The notes below the pieces were generated by a model. It was given only the letters and a program-made list of their open reading frames with translations, searched no databases and was not told the DNA's origin. Shown here piece by piece: positions 1 to 8,996 of a stretch of 64,000 bases of DNA (the stretch's first letter is position 1; every line of letters begins with the position of its first letter). The translations under genes and the position numbers were made by a program. The stretch is from Novosphingobium pentaromativorans US6-1 (GTDB lineage Bacteria > Pseudomonadota > Alphaproteobacteria > Sphingomonadales > Sphingomonadaceae), in assembly GCF_000767465.1 (NCBI RefSeq), contig NZ_CP009291.1, positions 186,001 to 250,000 on the forward strand, given 5' to 3'.

Positions 1-74
1 CGGCGATTTCGGAACTTTTGGACATGTGTCATGTCAGTTCGAGTGAACATCTCCGTGCCAAGCAGGAGGCACCT

Positions 75-845
75 ATGAATCCGTTCAAGGCGGCCATCGG
101 AGCAAGGCGCGCGCAGATCGGCCTGTGGCAGGCGCTGGCCTCTCCCTACACGGCTGAAATTTGCGCAGGCTCGGGTTTTGACTGGCTGCTGATCGATGCG
201 GAACACGCGCCGAACGACATTCCGCTAGTTCTTGCCCAGCTTCAGGCCACGGCTGCCTATCCTGTTGAACCAATGGTGCGCATTCCAAGCGCAGATGCGG
301 TCTTGATCAAGCAATACCTCGATATCGGTGCGCGCTCCCTGATGGTTCCCATGGTCGAAACGGCAGAGATGGCCACAGGGATAGTCCGGGCGACGCGTTA
401 TCCACCACATGGCATCCGGGGCGTTGGTTCGGCAATCGGGCGCGCAAGTCGCTGGAACCGCAGGGCGGGGTATCTGCAAAAGGCCTCAGAAGAAATCTGT
501 GTAGTCGTGCAACTGGAGACCGTTGCGGCCATCAAAAACCTGCATGCCATTGCACAAGTCGAAGGTGTTGACGGGATATTTTTGGGGCCTTCGGATCTCG
601 CCGCAGACATGGGATACCTCGGCAATGCGCAACATTGTGATGTTCAGATGTTGATCGAGAATGCCTTGGCAGAGCTCAACAAGCTTGGCGTCCCGGCCGG
701 AATATTGATGGCGGATGAGGCATTGGCCAAGCGTTATCTAGAACTTGGCGTCAGTTTCATTGCCGTTGGGACCGATATTTCTCTCCTTGCGCGCGGAGCT
801 GAGCAACTGTGCGCTCGGTTCCGATCAATGAATGGGGAAAGCTGA
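75..845 (+). CDS. HpcH/HpaI-family 2-oxo acid aldolase
   Basis: This is a class II, metal-dependent aldolase of the HpcH/HpaI (4-hydroxy-2-oxoheptanedioate aldolase) family, about 256 aa, the normal length. Such enzymes split 4-hydroxy-2-oxo acids into pyruvate and an aldehyde late in aromatic meta-cleavage pathways. Visible family landmarks are the N-terminal strand ending [11 protein letters not shown], a central [11 protein letters not shown] segment and the [12 protein letters not shown] metal/phosphate-loop motif. I chose the ATG at 75 over the in-frame ATG at 18 because AGGAGG lies at 64-69, five bases upstream, and the extra 19 residues are not family-like. It opens a same-strand run of catabolic genes. 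The exact substrate cannot be read from sequence; 2-dehydro-3-deoxy-glucarate aldolase is the main alternative. Confidence 0.85.
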   Translation: MNPFKAAIGARRAQIGLWQALASPYTAEICAGSGFDWLLIDAEHAPNDIPLVLAQLQATAAYPVEPMVRIPSADAVLIKQYLDIGARSLMVPMVETAEMATGIVRATRYPPHGIRGVGSAIGRASRWNRRAGYLQKASEEICVVVQLETVAAIKNLHAIAQVEGVDGIFLGPSDLAADMGYLGNAQHCDVQMLIENALAELNKLGVPAGILMADEALAKRYLELGVSFIAVGTDISLLARGAEQLCARFRSMNGES

Positions 846-909
846 TGATACGAAGTTTGCTGTCTCGCAAATAAAATTACAGATATCTTGGGAAAGGATA
901 AGCTCCAAA

Positions 910-2007
910 ATGAGCAACAGGATGCACAGCGCCAATGCCTTGAAGATTGGTCTCTTCGGCGCGAACTGTTCCAATGGCCTTGCAGCCACGACAGTGCCAG
1001 AACGGTGGGAGGCGAACTGGGATAACAATCTCTCGCTTGCTCGCATGGCTGATGAAGCGGGTCTGGAGTTCATGCTTCCGATCGCGCGCTGGCGCGGTTT
1101 TGGGGGAGAATCGCAGTTTCAGGAGAGCGTCTTGGAGACGGTTACTTGGGCGGCGGGACTTCTCGCGGCCACTACCGGGATAACGGTATTTGCCACAACA
1201 CACGTTTCCTACTTTCATCCGGTGGTCGCGGCCAAGCAGATTGCGACAATGGATCACATCGGTGGCGGACGATACGGGCTCAATATAGTCTGCGGTTGGA
1301 GTCAGGCTGAATTTGACATGTTCGGAATCAAGCTCTCGCTTGAGACCGAGGGAAGGTATGAATACGGCCAGGAGTGGTTCGACATTGTTCGCAAAATTTG
1401 GACGAGCAGCGAGCCATTCGACTGGAGCGGCAAATATTTCAATTTGCGCGGCGTGAAGGGGCATCCAAAGCCGACAGGTGGCGTGCTCCCTCCCATCATG
1501 AACGCCGGAGCGTCGGGTCCCGGCCAGGATTTCGGAGCGAGGAACGCCGATAGTTGCTTTATCACGATGGTCTCACCCGAAAAAGGCAAGATGGAAGTGG
1601 AGGCGATCAAGCGGAGCGCCAAAGAAAAATACCTTAGAGATGTAACAGTATCTACTAACTGCTATGTTGTTTGCCGAAATACGCGCAAGGAAGCAGAAGA
1701 ATATCACCGATACTATACGGAAGAATGCGGAGATCATGAGGCGGCAGAAAATCTTATGTCTTCACTTGGCGTGAGTAGTAAATCATTTTCTGCAGAGCAT
1801 TACAAATTATACAAAACCAGATTTCTTGGGGGCCACGGAGGCTATCCTATCATCGGAAGTCCGGATGACGTTGCGGATGAACTGGAGAAGATTTCGCATG
1901 CCGGTTACGCCAGCGTTGCTTTGAGCTTTGTCAATTATCTGAACGAGCTTCCATTGTTCAGGGATGAAGTTTTGACGAGACTAGCCGCAAGGGGTGTAAG
2001 AGCTTGA
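910..2007 (+). CDS. LLM-class flavin-dependent monooxygenase (SsuD-like)
   Basis: This is a luciferase-like (bacterial bioluminescence fold) flavin-dependent monooxygenase, about 365 aa, of the alkanesulfonate/pyrimidine monooxygenase type. These TIM-barrel enzymes use reduced FMN from a separate reductase and oxygen to cleave C-S, C-N or similar bonds. Family signs are the ANCSNG-like N-terminal strand, the MLPIARWRGFGG active-site segment, the GLNIVCGWSQAEFDMFG motif and a C-terminal GSPDDVADELE segment. The ATG at 910 is preferred to the upstream ATG at 832, which overlaps the aldolase stop; AAGGA at 894-898 precedes it and the extra 26 residues look non-coding. No flavin reductase is visible in the window. 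Its substrate in this operon is unknown. Confidence 0.82.
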   Translation: MSNRMHSANALKIGLFGANCSNGLAATTVPERWEANWDNNLSLARMADEAGLEFMLPIARWRGFGGESQFQESVLETVTWAAGLLAATTGITVFATTHVSYFHPVVAAKQIATMDHIGGGRYGLNIVCGWSQAEFDMFGIKLSLETEGRYEYGQEWFDIVRKIWTSSEPFDWSGKYFNLRGVKGHPKPTGGVLPPIMNAGASGPGQDFGARNADSCFITMVSPEKGKMEVEAIKRSAKEKYLRDVTVSTNCYVVCRNTRKEAEEYHRYYTEECGDHEAAENLMSSLGVSSKSFSAEHYKLYKTRFLGGHGGYPIIGSPDDVADELEKISHAGYASVALSFVNYLNELPLFRDEVLTRLAARGVRA

Positions 2008-2093
2008 CGGTTATGTTATTAAAGAAATTAGGGTGAGGTGGTCCCGCCTTCCTGTACAGGTTTGCGGCTAAGTTAAGCTCATCCGGTTGTTGT

Positions 2094-2984
2094 TTACGCC
2101 GCCATTCTGGTGATCAGATCATGGGGGGCATGCCCCCCATGATCTGAAGCGTCGATTTGCCCATATGCCTCTGCCGGGGTTTTGCCTGCAAGGCGTGAGT
2201 GAGGCCGGTGATGGTTGTAATAGGCGAACCAGCGGGACAGGCCTGCGCGCAGTTCGGAACCCGTCTCGAAGGCGTGCAGATAGACGCACTCGTACTTCAC
2301 CGAGCGCCACAGGCGCTCGATGAAGACGTTGTCCATCCAGCGCCCCTTGCCATCCATGCTGATTTTCACTTCGGCCGCCCGCAGCACGCCGGTGAAGGCC
2401 TGCGAAGTGAACTGGCTGCCCTGATCGGTGTTGAAGATGTCCGGCTTGCCAAAGCGGGCCATGGCATCCTCCAGAGCCTCGACGCAAAAAGCCGCGTCCA
2501 TGGTATTGGACAATCGCCAGGCCAGCACCTTGCGGGTGGCCCAATCCATGATCGCAACGAGATAGAGGAAGCCTCGGCGCATCGGTAGATATGTCACGTC
2601 CGCACACCACACCTGATTGGGCCGCTCGATCTTCATGTCCCGCAGCAGATAGGGATAAATCCGATGCTCCGGGTGCGGATCGCTCGTGCGCGGGCGCTGG
2701 TAGATCGCCGCCAGCCCCATCTGCGCCATCAGCCGTCGTACCCGGCGGCGGCCCACCGCATGACCAAGCCGCTGCAGGTGCCGCACCATCTGCCGGCTGC
2801 CGTACCACGGACAGTCCATGAACGTCTCGTCGATTACCCGCATCAGCGCCAGCGTCTCCTCGCTCTGAGGCGCAGGCGTATAATAATAGGAAGACCGGCT
2901 GATCGACAGCAGGCGGCACTGCGCCGCGATCGACAGGCGCTGGTGAGCAGGCTCGATCAGCAATCGCCTCTGGCCCGCGCTCAT
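2094..2984 (-). CDS. IS3-family transposase OrfB (DDE integrase core)
   Basis: Catalytic subunit of the IS3-family transposase, 296 aa. It starts with the HTH_21-like region (SISRSSYYYTP) and continues into the rve integrase core. The DDE triad is visible as D in QVWCADVTYLP, D in IFNTDQGSQFTS and E in DNVFIERLWRSVKYE. It ends in the typical YYNHHRPHSRLAGKTPAEAY segment. Its ATG overlaps the orfA stop as ATGA (2981-2984). The final codons contain a long perfect palindrome (2114-2147), which encodes the SDHGGHAPHD stretch and is unusual inside a transposase. Confidence 0.93.
   Translation of the reverse strand: MSAGQRRLLIEPAHQRLSIAAQCRLLSISRSSYYYTPAPQSEETLALMRVIDETFMDCPWYGSRQMVRHLQRLGHAVGRRRVRRLMAQMGLAAIYQRPRTSDPHPEHRIYPYLLRDMKIERPNQVWCADVTYLPMRRGFLYLVAIMDWATRKVLAWRLSNTMDAAFCVEALEDAMARFGKPDIFNTDQGSQFTSQAFTGVLRAAEVKISMDGKGRWMDNVFIERLWRSVKYECVYLHAFETGSELRAGLSRWFAYYNHHRPHSRLAGKTPAEAYGQIDASDHGGHAPHDLITRMAA
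2114..2147. repeat. 34-bp perfect palindrome
   Basis: The 34 bases are identical to their own reverse complement. The centre is GGGGGGCATGCCCCCC and the outer arms are TCAGATCAT and its complement. The palindrome lies inside the last codons of the IS3 orfB gene, near the IS end. It could form a cruciform or a strong RNA hairpin. No long T-run follows on the minus strand, so it is not a textbook terminator. Confidence 0.85.
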
Positions 2985-3265
2985 CGACCGGAGGCTTTCG
3001 CCAAAAAATCCCGCTCCACCAGCAATTGCCCGATCTTGGCATGCAGCTTCTCGATTTCCGCTTCGGTCTCCGTCTTCGACGCCTGCTCACCGCCGTCGAA
3101 CAGGCTGGCCATCCCGTCCACCGCCTGACGCTTCCATCCCCCGATCATCGTATGGTGGACGCCGTGCTTCGCAGCCAGTTCCGCCAGCGTCAGTTCACCA
3201 CGGATCGCCTCCATCGCAACTTTCGCCTTGAATTCCGCGCTGTAGCGCTTTCTCGTCTTCTTCAT
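2981..3265 (-). CDS. IS3-family transposase OrfA (HTH_Tnp_1)
   Basis: DNA-binding subunit of the IS3 element, about 94 aa. It carries a helix-turn-helix of the type KRYSAEFKAKVAMEAIRG...LAAKHGVHHTMIGGWK, followed by a leucine-zipper-like EAEIEKLHAKIGQLLVERDFL. The start is placed at MKKTRKRYS; 12 further in-frame residues upstream lack family similarity. Near the 3' end the minus strand reads T TTT TTG in the zero frame (3008 to 3002). This is a candidate -1 slippery heptamer, consistent with a fused OrfAB transposase made by programmed frameshifting, as known for the family. Confidence 0.88.
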   Translation of the reverse strand: MKKTRKRYSAEFKAKVAMEAIRGELTLAELAAKHGVHHTMIGGWKRQAVDGMASLFDGGEQASKTETEAEIEKLHAKIGQLLVERDFLAKASGR

Positions 3266-3373
3266 TCCCGTCCATTCCTTAGGTCGGGATGAGCTTAACA
3301 CCCTGTCCAGATTTCCAGCACCACGTCAGGGTTTAATAGCTAAATATAAGCTTACATAAAAAGGGGAGATGTC

Positions 3374-5833
3374 ATGAACGTTACTAAGGATAAGGCGGTA
3401 AGGTCGAAAATTTCATACTTCGGGTATTCGACGGCTCTTGCCGGGCTTCTGTCGTTTGGGAATAATGCTCTTGCTCAAACAGCAGTATCCAATGAACAAG
3501 CAGCAGAGCCCAATGGAACTGTCGGCATCGAGGAAATCATCGTTACTGCACAGAAGAAGTCGGAAAACGTTCAGAAGGTCGGGATTGCCATTCAGGCTTT
3601 CACGGGCGACGATCTGGCCGAGCGCGGAATTCAATCAAGTACGCAATTGGTTGATGTCACGCCCGGCCTCGCTCTATCTAGCGCCGGTGGCGGCACAGAG
3701 AGCCACTTTTCCATTCGCGGTGTGACGCAGAGCGATTACAATGACATTGTCGAGTCTCCGAATGCGGTTTACCTGGACGATGGCTATATGCCCTTCCAGG
3801 GCGCTCAGACCTTCATGATGATGGATTTGGAGCGCGTTGAGATACAAAAAGGGCCGCAAGGCACGCTCTTCGGCCGAAATGCAACCGGTGGCCTTATCCA
3901 GTTCATTTCGAGGAAGCCGAGCCTGACCGAGTATTCCGGCTATCTTTCGTTGGAGGCTGGTATGTTGGATAGCCCGACGAACCCGCTGCGCACCACAGTT
4001 GAGGGGGCCGTTGGAGGGCCGATCTCAGACAAGCTTGGTTTCCGGATTGCCGCAAAAGGCTTCAAGCTCTCGCCCTTCGTGATCAACAGGTATCCCGAAC
4101 AGCTATTCGAAGGCCCGCTTTCGGGCGACGGCGCAGACCTTGGTGCCGAACGCATGCTGGCGGTACGCGGCATTCTCCTTTTCAAGCCGAGCGAGTCGTT
4201 TTCAAGCGAGCTCACCGGCTTTGTCTTGCGCCGAACAATGTCGGCGGGTTTATTTGAGCAAGAACAGGCCGCTTCCGTCATCGATAGAAATGGCACGTGG
4301 GTCGATACGGTTGTGATTGGCCCAAATGAAACGAGACTGTCGATCGGCCCGGGTGGTGCCGATGCCGGTTGGGACGTCCAAAACACAGGCATCTTCACAC
4401 CTGGACCTCCGGAAAGACCGGTTCCTGGCGGTGATTATTTCGGTTTTACGGGAATAAAGCCTTGGGTGACGTCTAGCTCTTACGGCTTTGACAAGGCGGG
4501 CCATGTCGACATGGAAGGCGTCAACCTGAAAAACACTTGGGATATCTCGGGTGCGATTACGCTGACGTCCGTCAGCGACTACAAGAAATTGTCAAAGCTG
4601 CAAACCTCCAACGGCGGTTCCGGACCGACTGCTTTAATATTCCCGACTATCGGCAATGAAGCCTGGTCATTTACCCAGGAACTTCGTCTCAATGGAAAGG
4701 CCGGAAACCTGCAGTGGCAAGCAGGCGCGTTTTACTTGCATACTGATATTGATGCGAACAGTGCGCTTGGCATCGGCCTTGCAAATCCACAAATATCCTT
4801 GAGCACGCTGGCATCCCAAAAAACCAATTCCTATTCCATTTTTGCGCAGGGCGACTGGTCCTTCGCGGACAAATGGAAGTTGATTCTAGGCGGACGCTAT
4901 ACGCAAGAGAAAAAACGTTCTTTGGTAACACAAACTAGTTTCCTTCGACCCACTGAGTTGTACTATCCGAGGACTATAACGGACCCGGGCTACATCGCCA
5001 CCATTGGGCCTCTCCCAGGTGGGCTTCCCTTTGCCGGCAGGTCAGACGATGGCCTCTGGGCAATGAAAGCACAGATCAACTACAGCCCGACCAACGATAT
5101 GCTGCTTTATGCGGGCGTGAACAGGGGGGTCAAAGCGGGTGGCTTCAATTCTCCTCTTGCCGGCGGGCTTCCAATTCCTGCAAGTCTTCTATCTTACAAG
5201 CCAGAGGTGATTTGGGCTTTTGAAGGGGGCGTAAAGTCCTCGTGGTTTGATAATAGGCTTCAGGCAAACCTGTCGATCTTCCATTACGACTACAGGGATT
5301 ACCAGGCATTCTTGTTCGCTGGCGTCGGCGGTATCGTTCTAAATCGGGATTCAAAGACGAACGGCGGCGAACTTTCGATTAAGGCTGTTCCAGCGCGCGG
5401 GTTAAACATTACGGCCGGGGTTTCGTACACCGATGCGAAAGTCTACAATTTTCCTACCGACGTGACCGAGCAAGTGGTCCGCACCGTAAGGCCTTCATTC
5501 ACTCCGAAATGGCGTTCGAACCTCGATGCGCGCTATTCTCATTCGTTCCATAACGGAACTCTAACTTGGGATGCGAACTGGACATATCGAAGCTCAATGT
5601 TCTTTTCGCTTCGCAATTTTTCAGCGGTGTCGGACGTGGGGCACAGCAAATTCGGCGCTGGAATTAGCTGGGAGGATCAGTCGGAACAGCTCACTTTTGG
5701 GCTGAGAGTGGAGAACTTGGCAAACGAACGGATCAAGACCTCGGTGTTCGACGTCGCGTCGGTGTGCGGGTGCGTTGACGTGAGTTATGAATTGCCGAGG
5801 GTTTACACGCTTTCAGTGAGGTATAACTTTTAA
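3374..5833 (+). CDS. TonB-dependent outer-membrane receptor
   Basis: An 819-aa TonB-dependent receptor. It has an N-terminal signal peptide ending near NNALAQ, then a TonB box/plug start (EEIIVTAQKKSENVQ), a plug domain with SIRGVTQSDYND and GPQGTLFGRNATGG, and a 22-strand barrel ending in the aromatic terminal strand YTLSVRYNF. GGGGAG lies just upstream of the ATG. In sphingomonads this receptor class (pesticin/FyuA-like) often sits in aromatic-degradation operons and is thought to bring substrates across the outer membrane. Its position directly ahead of the Rieske dioxygenase genes supports import of the aromatic substrate rather than siderophore uptake. The AT-rich stretch 3310-3373 between the IS3 end and this gene probably carries its promoter. 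The 208 bp after it (5834-6041) hold no gene I can support. Confidence 0.92.
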   Translation: MNVTKDKAVRSKISYFGYSTALAGLLSFGNNALAQTAVSNEQAAEPNGTVGIEEIIVTAQKKSENVQKVGIAIQAFTGDDLAERGIQSSTQLVDVTPGLALSSAGGGTESHFSIRGVTQSDYNDIVESPNAVYLDDGYMPFQGAQTFMMMDLERVEIQKGPQGTLFGRNATGGLIQFISRKPSLTEYSGYLSLEAGMLDSPTNPLRTTVEGAVGGPISDKLGFRIAAKGFKLSPFVINRYPEQLFEGPLSGDGADLGAERMLAVRGILLFKPSESFSSELTGFVLRRTMSAGLFEQEQAASVIDRNGTWVDTVVIGPNETRLSIGPGGADAGWDVQNTGIFTPGPPERPVPGGDYFGFTGIKPWVTSSSYGFDKAGHVDMEGVNLKNTWDISGAITLTSVSDYKKLSKLQTSNGGSGPTALIFPTIGNEAWSFTQELRLNGKAGNLQWQAGAFYLHTDIDANSALGIGLANPQISLSTLASQKTNSYSIFAQGDWSFADKWKLILGGRYTQEKKRSLVTQTSFLRPTELYYPRTITDPGYIATIGPLPGGLPFAGRSDDGLWAMKAQINYSPTNDMLLYAGVNRGVKAGGFNSPLAGGLPIPASLLSYKPEVIWAFEGGVKSSWFDNRLQANLSIFHYDYRDYQAFLFAGVGGIVLNRDSKTNGGELSIKAVPARGLNITAGVSYTDAKVYNFPTDVTEQVVRTVRPSFTPKWRSNLDARYSHSFHNGTLTWDANWTYRSSMFFSLRNFSAVSDVGHSKFGAGISWEDQSEQLTFGLRVENLANERIKTSVFDVASVCGCVDVSYELPRVYTLSVRYNF

Positions 5834-6041
5834 ACGGACCCAACTGATCGGAGGAAGCGGTTGGTCGCAGAAAAATACACCGGTTATCGATCGTCGAATT
5901 GCACCACGCATTCGGGATCGGGCGCTGTGATCGGCTTCTGCGTCCAACTGTGAATCTCGCGTTTTTACGCAACATCGGCGGATTGAGGTTCGAGCGGCAG
6001 TTATTTGACTTACGGATCTTGGATTTAGAGAGAAGCTAATC

Positions 6042-7409
6042 ATGAATCACAAATTTGGTGCCTCACCGACCGATGAGTTGATCGACGACATTCGGAGAGA
6101 TCTGGATATCGGCTTGATTGCCCCTGCAGTTTTTAGCGATCCAGACCTATATCAAGCTGAGCTTCGACGGGTTTTTACGCGTACTTGGGTATTTCTTGGG
6201 CATGAATCCGAGATCCCCAACCGGGGCGATTTTGTGCAGAGGAATATCGGCGAGGATCCCTTCATTGTCATCAGGGATGACAAGGGAGAGATTCGGGTTC
6301 TGCTGAATGCGTGTCGGCATCGCGGTGCTCATGTTTGCCGGGTTCAGGCTGGTAACGCCCGCATGTTCGTCTGCCCATATCACGGTTGGACATATGCAAA
6401 TTCTGGTAAACTGTCCGGTGTGCCAGTGAAGAACTTGGGGTACGCCAAGCTTAAACTCGACGAATGGGGCTTGTATTCGGCACCGAACGTAACTGTATAT
6501 TCAGGGCTTATATTTGCGAATCTGAACAAAGATGCGATTTCCTTCGAAGAATACCTCGGTGACTTTGCGTGGTATTTGGATATCAACTTACATTTATCCG
6601 AAGGGGGCATGGAAGTGTTGGGCGAGCCGCATCGCTGGCTTGTCGATGCAAATTGGAAGCAGGGGGCAGAAAATTTTTGTGGAGACAGCGCCCATACCCA
6701 GATGACGCATCGATCCGCGCTTGAAATTGGAGTAGCAGACCTTTCTTCTGCTGGCGCACCAAAACCAGATGCGGGCGTTCATGTTCATGATATCAGTGGG
6801 CATGCTGTCAGCATTCGCAGGCGCCCTGGTGAAAAGCCATTCTTCTCTTATCCACCCGAAGTTAAGCGCCACTTTCGTCCCGGGGCATTGAATGAGCAAC
6901 AATTTGCCCTGGCCGAGGAGTCGCTTCTGCACAATGGAACTCTGTTTCCGAATTTCTCTTTTCTGCACATAGGCCTCAGCGAGGAATCCGGAAAGGAGGC
7001 GGCTGGTTTTCTGACTGTTAGATTGTGGATGCCGAAAGGCCCGCGGCAGACGGAGATTGTCAGTTGGATCCTCGCTCCGAAGGAGGCATCCGAGGAATAC
7101 AAGCGTCGGGCCTACCGCATTGGGATGAGTTCGTTCAGTCCATCCGGAAACTTCGAGCAGGACGATGTATCTGTCTGGCCGGGCGGCGCACGCACAGGCG
7201 GTTCGATTTTCGCAGCAATGAATCATATGCGATACAATTATCAGATGGGTCTTGGAGACATGTCGCCATTGCCACCTAAGGAGATCTGGGACGGCCCTGG
7301 AATTGCAGATTCCTCAAATGCTGGCGAGGGCGGTCTTCGCTCTTTCCACAAGACATGGCTTAAATGGATGAAAGGTTCGGGCCGTAATGTCGCCGATCCA
7401 TCAAATTGA
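6042..7409 (+). CDS. Rieske aromatic-ring dioxygenase, alpha subunit
   Basis: Large catalytic subunit of a ring-hydroxylating dioxygenase, 455 aa, typical of three-component enzymes. The Rieske [2Fe-2S] ligands are visible as CRHRGAHVC...CPYHGW (C-x-H ... C-x-x-H). The mononuclear iron site is in NFCGDSAHTQMTH, which follows the family pattern with the bridging Asp and two His. The C-terminal half is the SRPBCC-type catalytic domain. The adjacent gene encodes the matching beta subunit, so the enzyme is probably an alpha-beta oligomer that forms a cis-dihydrodiol. No ferredoxin or reductase gene is visible in the window. With the Pht4/Pht5-like genes downstream, a carboxylated aromatic is the likely substrate. 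Confidence 0.92.
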   Translation: MNHKFGASPTDELIDDIRRDLDIGLIAPAVFSDPDLYQAELRRVFTRTWVFLGHESEIPNRGDFVQRNIGEDPFIVIRDDKGEIRVLLNACRHRGAHVCRVQAGNARMFVCPYHGWTYANSGKLSGVPVKNLGYAKLKLDEWGLYSAPNVTVYSGLIFANLNKDAISFEEYLGDFAWYLDINLHLSEGGMEVLGEPHRWLVDANWKQGAENFCGDSAHTQMTHRSALEIGVADLSSAGAPKPDAGVHVHDISGHAVSIRRRPGEKPFFSYPPEVKRHFRPGALNEQQFALAEESLLHNGTLFPNFSFLHIGLSEESGKEAAGFLTVRLWMPKGPRQTEIVSWILAPKEASEEYKRRAYRIGMSSFSPSGNFEQDDVSVWPGGARTGGSIFAAMNHMRYNYQMGLGDMSPLPPKEIWDGPGIADSSNAGEGGLRSFHKTWLKWMKGSGRNVADPSN

Positions 7410-7423
7410 AAGGTTCCAGGGCG

Positions 7424-7951
7424 ATGCATAAATTAGATCAGGTCCGTCAAGAATCATTTGAATTCGCGGAGAAAATATCTGCAAACTTTCTAGTAAACGA
7501 AGCCGAAATTCTTGATGATCAACGATTTTCGGATTGGCTCGACATGCTTGATCCGGATATAATCTATCAAGCTCCCGTCAGGACTATCCGAGAAAATTGG
7601 GATCAAAGCGGCATCAGCCATTCTGCTTTCTACTTCGATGAAAATATGGGCACACTGCGAACAAGGGTAGAAAGACTCAAATCCCGATTTGCTTGGGCGG
7701 AAAATCCCGCGACTCGAACCAGAAGGTTCGTGAGCAATATTCGCGTTGCAAGTGCGGAGGGTGGTCTGCTGTCAGTGCGAAGCAACATCGCTGTTTTTTG
7801 CTACCGCGGAGACATCGCTGCACCAGCAATCCTTACCGCCAACCGGATGGACGATCTTCGTCTCTGTGATGAGGGAGTGCGACTAGTGCGAAGGTATGCA
7901 GTCCTTGACACGACTGTTCTTGGCTTGGGTGCTTTGTCAATATTTGTTTGA
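7424..7951 (+). CDS. Rieske aromatic-ring dioxygenase, beta subunit
   Basis: Small subunit of the ring-hydroxylating dioxygenase, about 175 aa, with the NTF2/SnoaL-like fold. Typical features are an early EAEILDDQRFSDWLDMLDPDIIYQAP segment and a late arginine-rich strand region (TRTRRFVSNIRV). I chose the ATG at 7424. A TTG at 7406 overlaps the alpha-subunit stop and would add only six residues. AAGG at 7409-7412 can serve the ATG. It is co-transcribed with the alpha subunit, 14 bp downstream. It has a structural, oligomer-stabilising role and no catalytic residues of its own. Confidence 0.88.
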   Translation: MHKLDQVRQESFEFAEKISANFLVNEAEILDDQRFSDWLDMLDPDIIYQAPVRTIRENWDQSGISHSAFYFDENMGTLRTRVERLKSRFAWAENPATRTRRFVSNIRVASAEGGLLSVRSNIAVFCYRGDIAAPAILTANRMDDLRLCDEGVRLVRRYAVLDTTVLGLGALSIFV

Positions 7952-7991
7952 TCTCTTGGTTAAATGAAATAAATTAGGGAGAACTATTTCA

Positions 7992-8978
7992 ATGGGTAAG
8001 CTATCCCTAAGTTACGCTGGCCATATTGCTGACCGGGTTAGGGGGCTTTATGATGGCGTTGTTGATGTAAATGGAATAGATCTTCATTTTACAGCCCTGA
8101 CACCGGTCGAGGCTTTTAACAGAGTCTTGTCTGGTGAATTTGCAACTGGAGAGATGTCGTTCTCGACGGTGGTAACCAGAGTCGCACGAGGAGACTTCCC
8201 CTTCGTCGCAATTCCAGTTTTCCCGGCACGGACTTTTCGACATGGGGCTATCTACGTGAACAGTGCGGCTGGAATTGCGCGCCCTGAAGATCTCATAGGC
8301 AGACGGGTCGGCGTTCCCGAATATGGCATGACGGCTGCAGTTTGGGCCAGGGGATTGCTCAAGCACGAATACGGTGTAGGTCCGGAAGATATCAACTGGG
8401 TGACTGGAGGGTTAACCGGGCCAGGCCGCAAACCTCTCGTCAATCTTGACCTTCCCAAGATCAGGATCGAGCACGAGGTAGAGCGAGGTTTGAACGACCT
8501 GCTGCTGGAGGGGGCGATAGATGCTCTGATCGCACCGCAGGTGCCACCGGCGCTTCTGGCCGGCGATCCGCGGCTTGCCTATCTGTTTGCCGACGTGCCG
8601 GCGGTAGAGCGCGAGTATTATAAAAAGACCCGAATTTTTCCGATCATGCATACGGTCGTTATCAGGCGGGATGTTTACGAGCGTGATCCATGGATTGCGG
8701 CCAATTTGTTCGAGGCATTCGTAAAAGCCAAGAATCTTTGCCTGGCTGATTTGACGATAGACGAGCCGACAACTGTCAGCGTTCCTTGGATTCAACATCA
8801 CGTTGCTGCAACTAAGCGACTTTTTGGAGAGGATTTCTGGCCATATGGCGTTGAACCCAATCGCGCCACGATAGAAGCACTGTGCCGCTTCCTTTACGAA
8901 CAGGAAATCACGCAGCGGCTCGTCGGCGTGGATGAACTTTTCGCTGAAACTTTCCAGTCGGCCCCTGCCCGGCTTTAA
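7992..8978 (+). CDS. Pht5-type 4,5-dihydroxyphthalate decarboxylase family protein
   Basis: A 328-aa protein of the periplasmic-binding-like fold family that includes 4,5-dihydroxyphthalate decarboxylase (Pht5). It has no signal peptide, which argues for a cytoplasmic enzyme rather than an ABC-transporter binding protein. Characteristic stretches are FPFVAIPVFPARTFRHGAIY, EDLIGRRVGVPEYGMTAAVW and VTGGLTGPGRK; Pht5 proteins carry very similar ones. GGGAGA precedes the ATG. Next to a Rieske dioxygenase and a Gfo/Idh/MocA dehydrogenase it completes a Pht-like set: dioxygenation, dihydrodiol dehydrogenation, decarboxylation. The real substrate may be another dihydroxylated aromatic carboxylate. 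Confidence 0.82.
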   Translation: MGKLSLSYAGHIADRVRGLYDGVVDVNGIDLHFTALTPVEAFNRVLSGEFATGEMSFSTVVTRVARGDFPFVAIPVFPARTFRHGAIYVNSAAGIARPEDLIGRRVGVPEYGMTAAVWARGLLKHEYGVGPEDINWVTGGLTGPGRKPLVNLDLPKIRIEHEVERGLNDLLLEGAIDALIAPQVPPALLAGDPRLAYLFADVPAVEREYYKKTRIFPIMHTVVIRRDVYERDPWIAANLFEAFVKAKNLCLADLTIDEPTTVSVPWIQHHVAATKRLFGEDFWPYGVEPNRATIEALCRFLYEQEITQRLVGVDELFAETFQSAPARL

Positions 8979-8996
8979 CCGAAGAAGGACAGCTCG

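Larger units (their letters stand above)
2053..3309 (-). mobile_element. IS3-family insertion sequence
   Basis: A complete-looking IS3-family element of about 1.26 kb is transcribed on the minus strand, with orfA and orfB in the usual -1 relation. A clear 13-bp inverted repeat, GTTAAGCTCATCC, lies at 2072-2084 and as its complement at 3287-3299. Outside it are TG(T/G)ACAGG-type ends at 2053 and 3309, with about 9 extra bases between end and repeat on the left. I could not see a flanking target duplication, so the outer ends are uncertain by some bases. The element separates the monooxygenase from the TonB receptor. Confidence 0.8.

Noticed and set aside
5841..5880. Possible hairpin (CCAAC...GTTGG) after the TonB receptor
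   Set aside because: The arms are only 5 bp with a long loop and no T-run follows on the + strand.
7992..8978. Reading the Pht5-like protein as an ABC transporter substrate-binding protein
   Set aside because: No signal peptide or lipobox and no transporter genes nearby; the sequence pattern fits the decarboxylase branch better.
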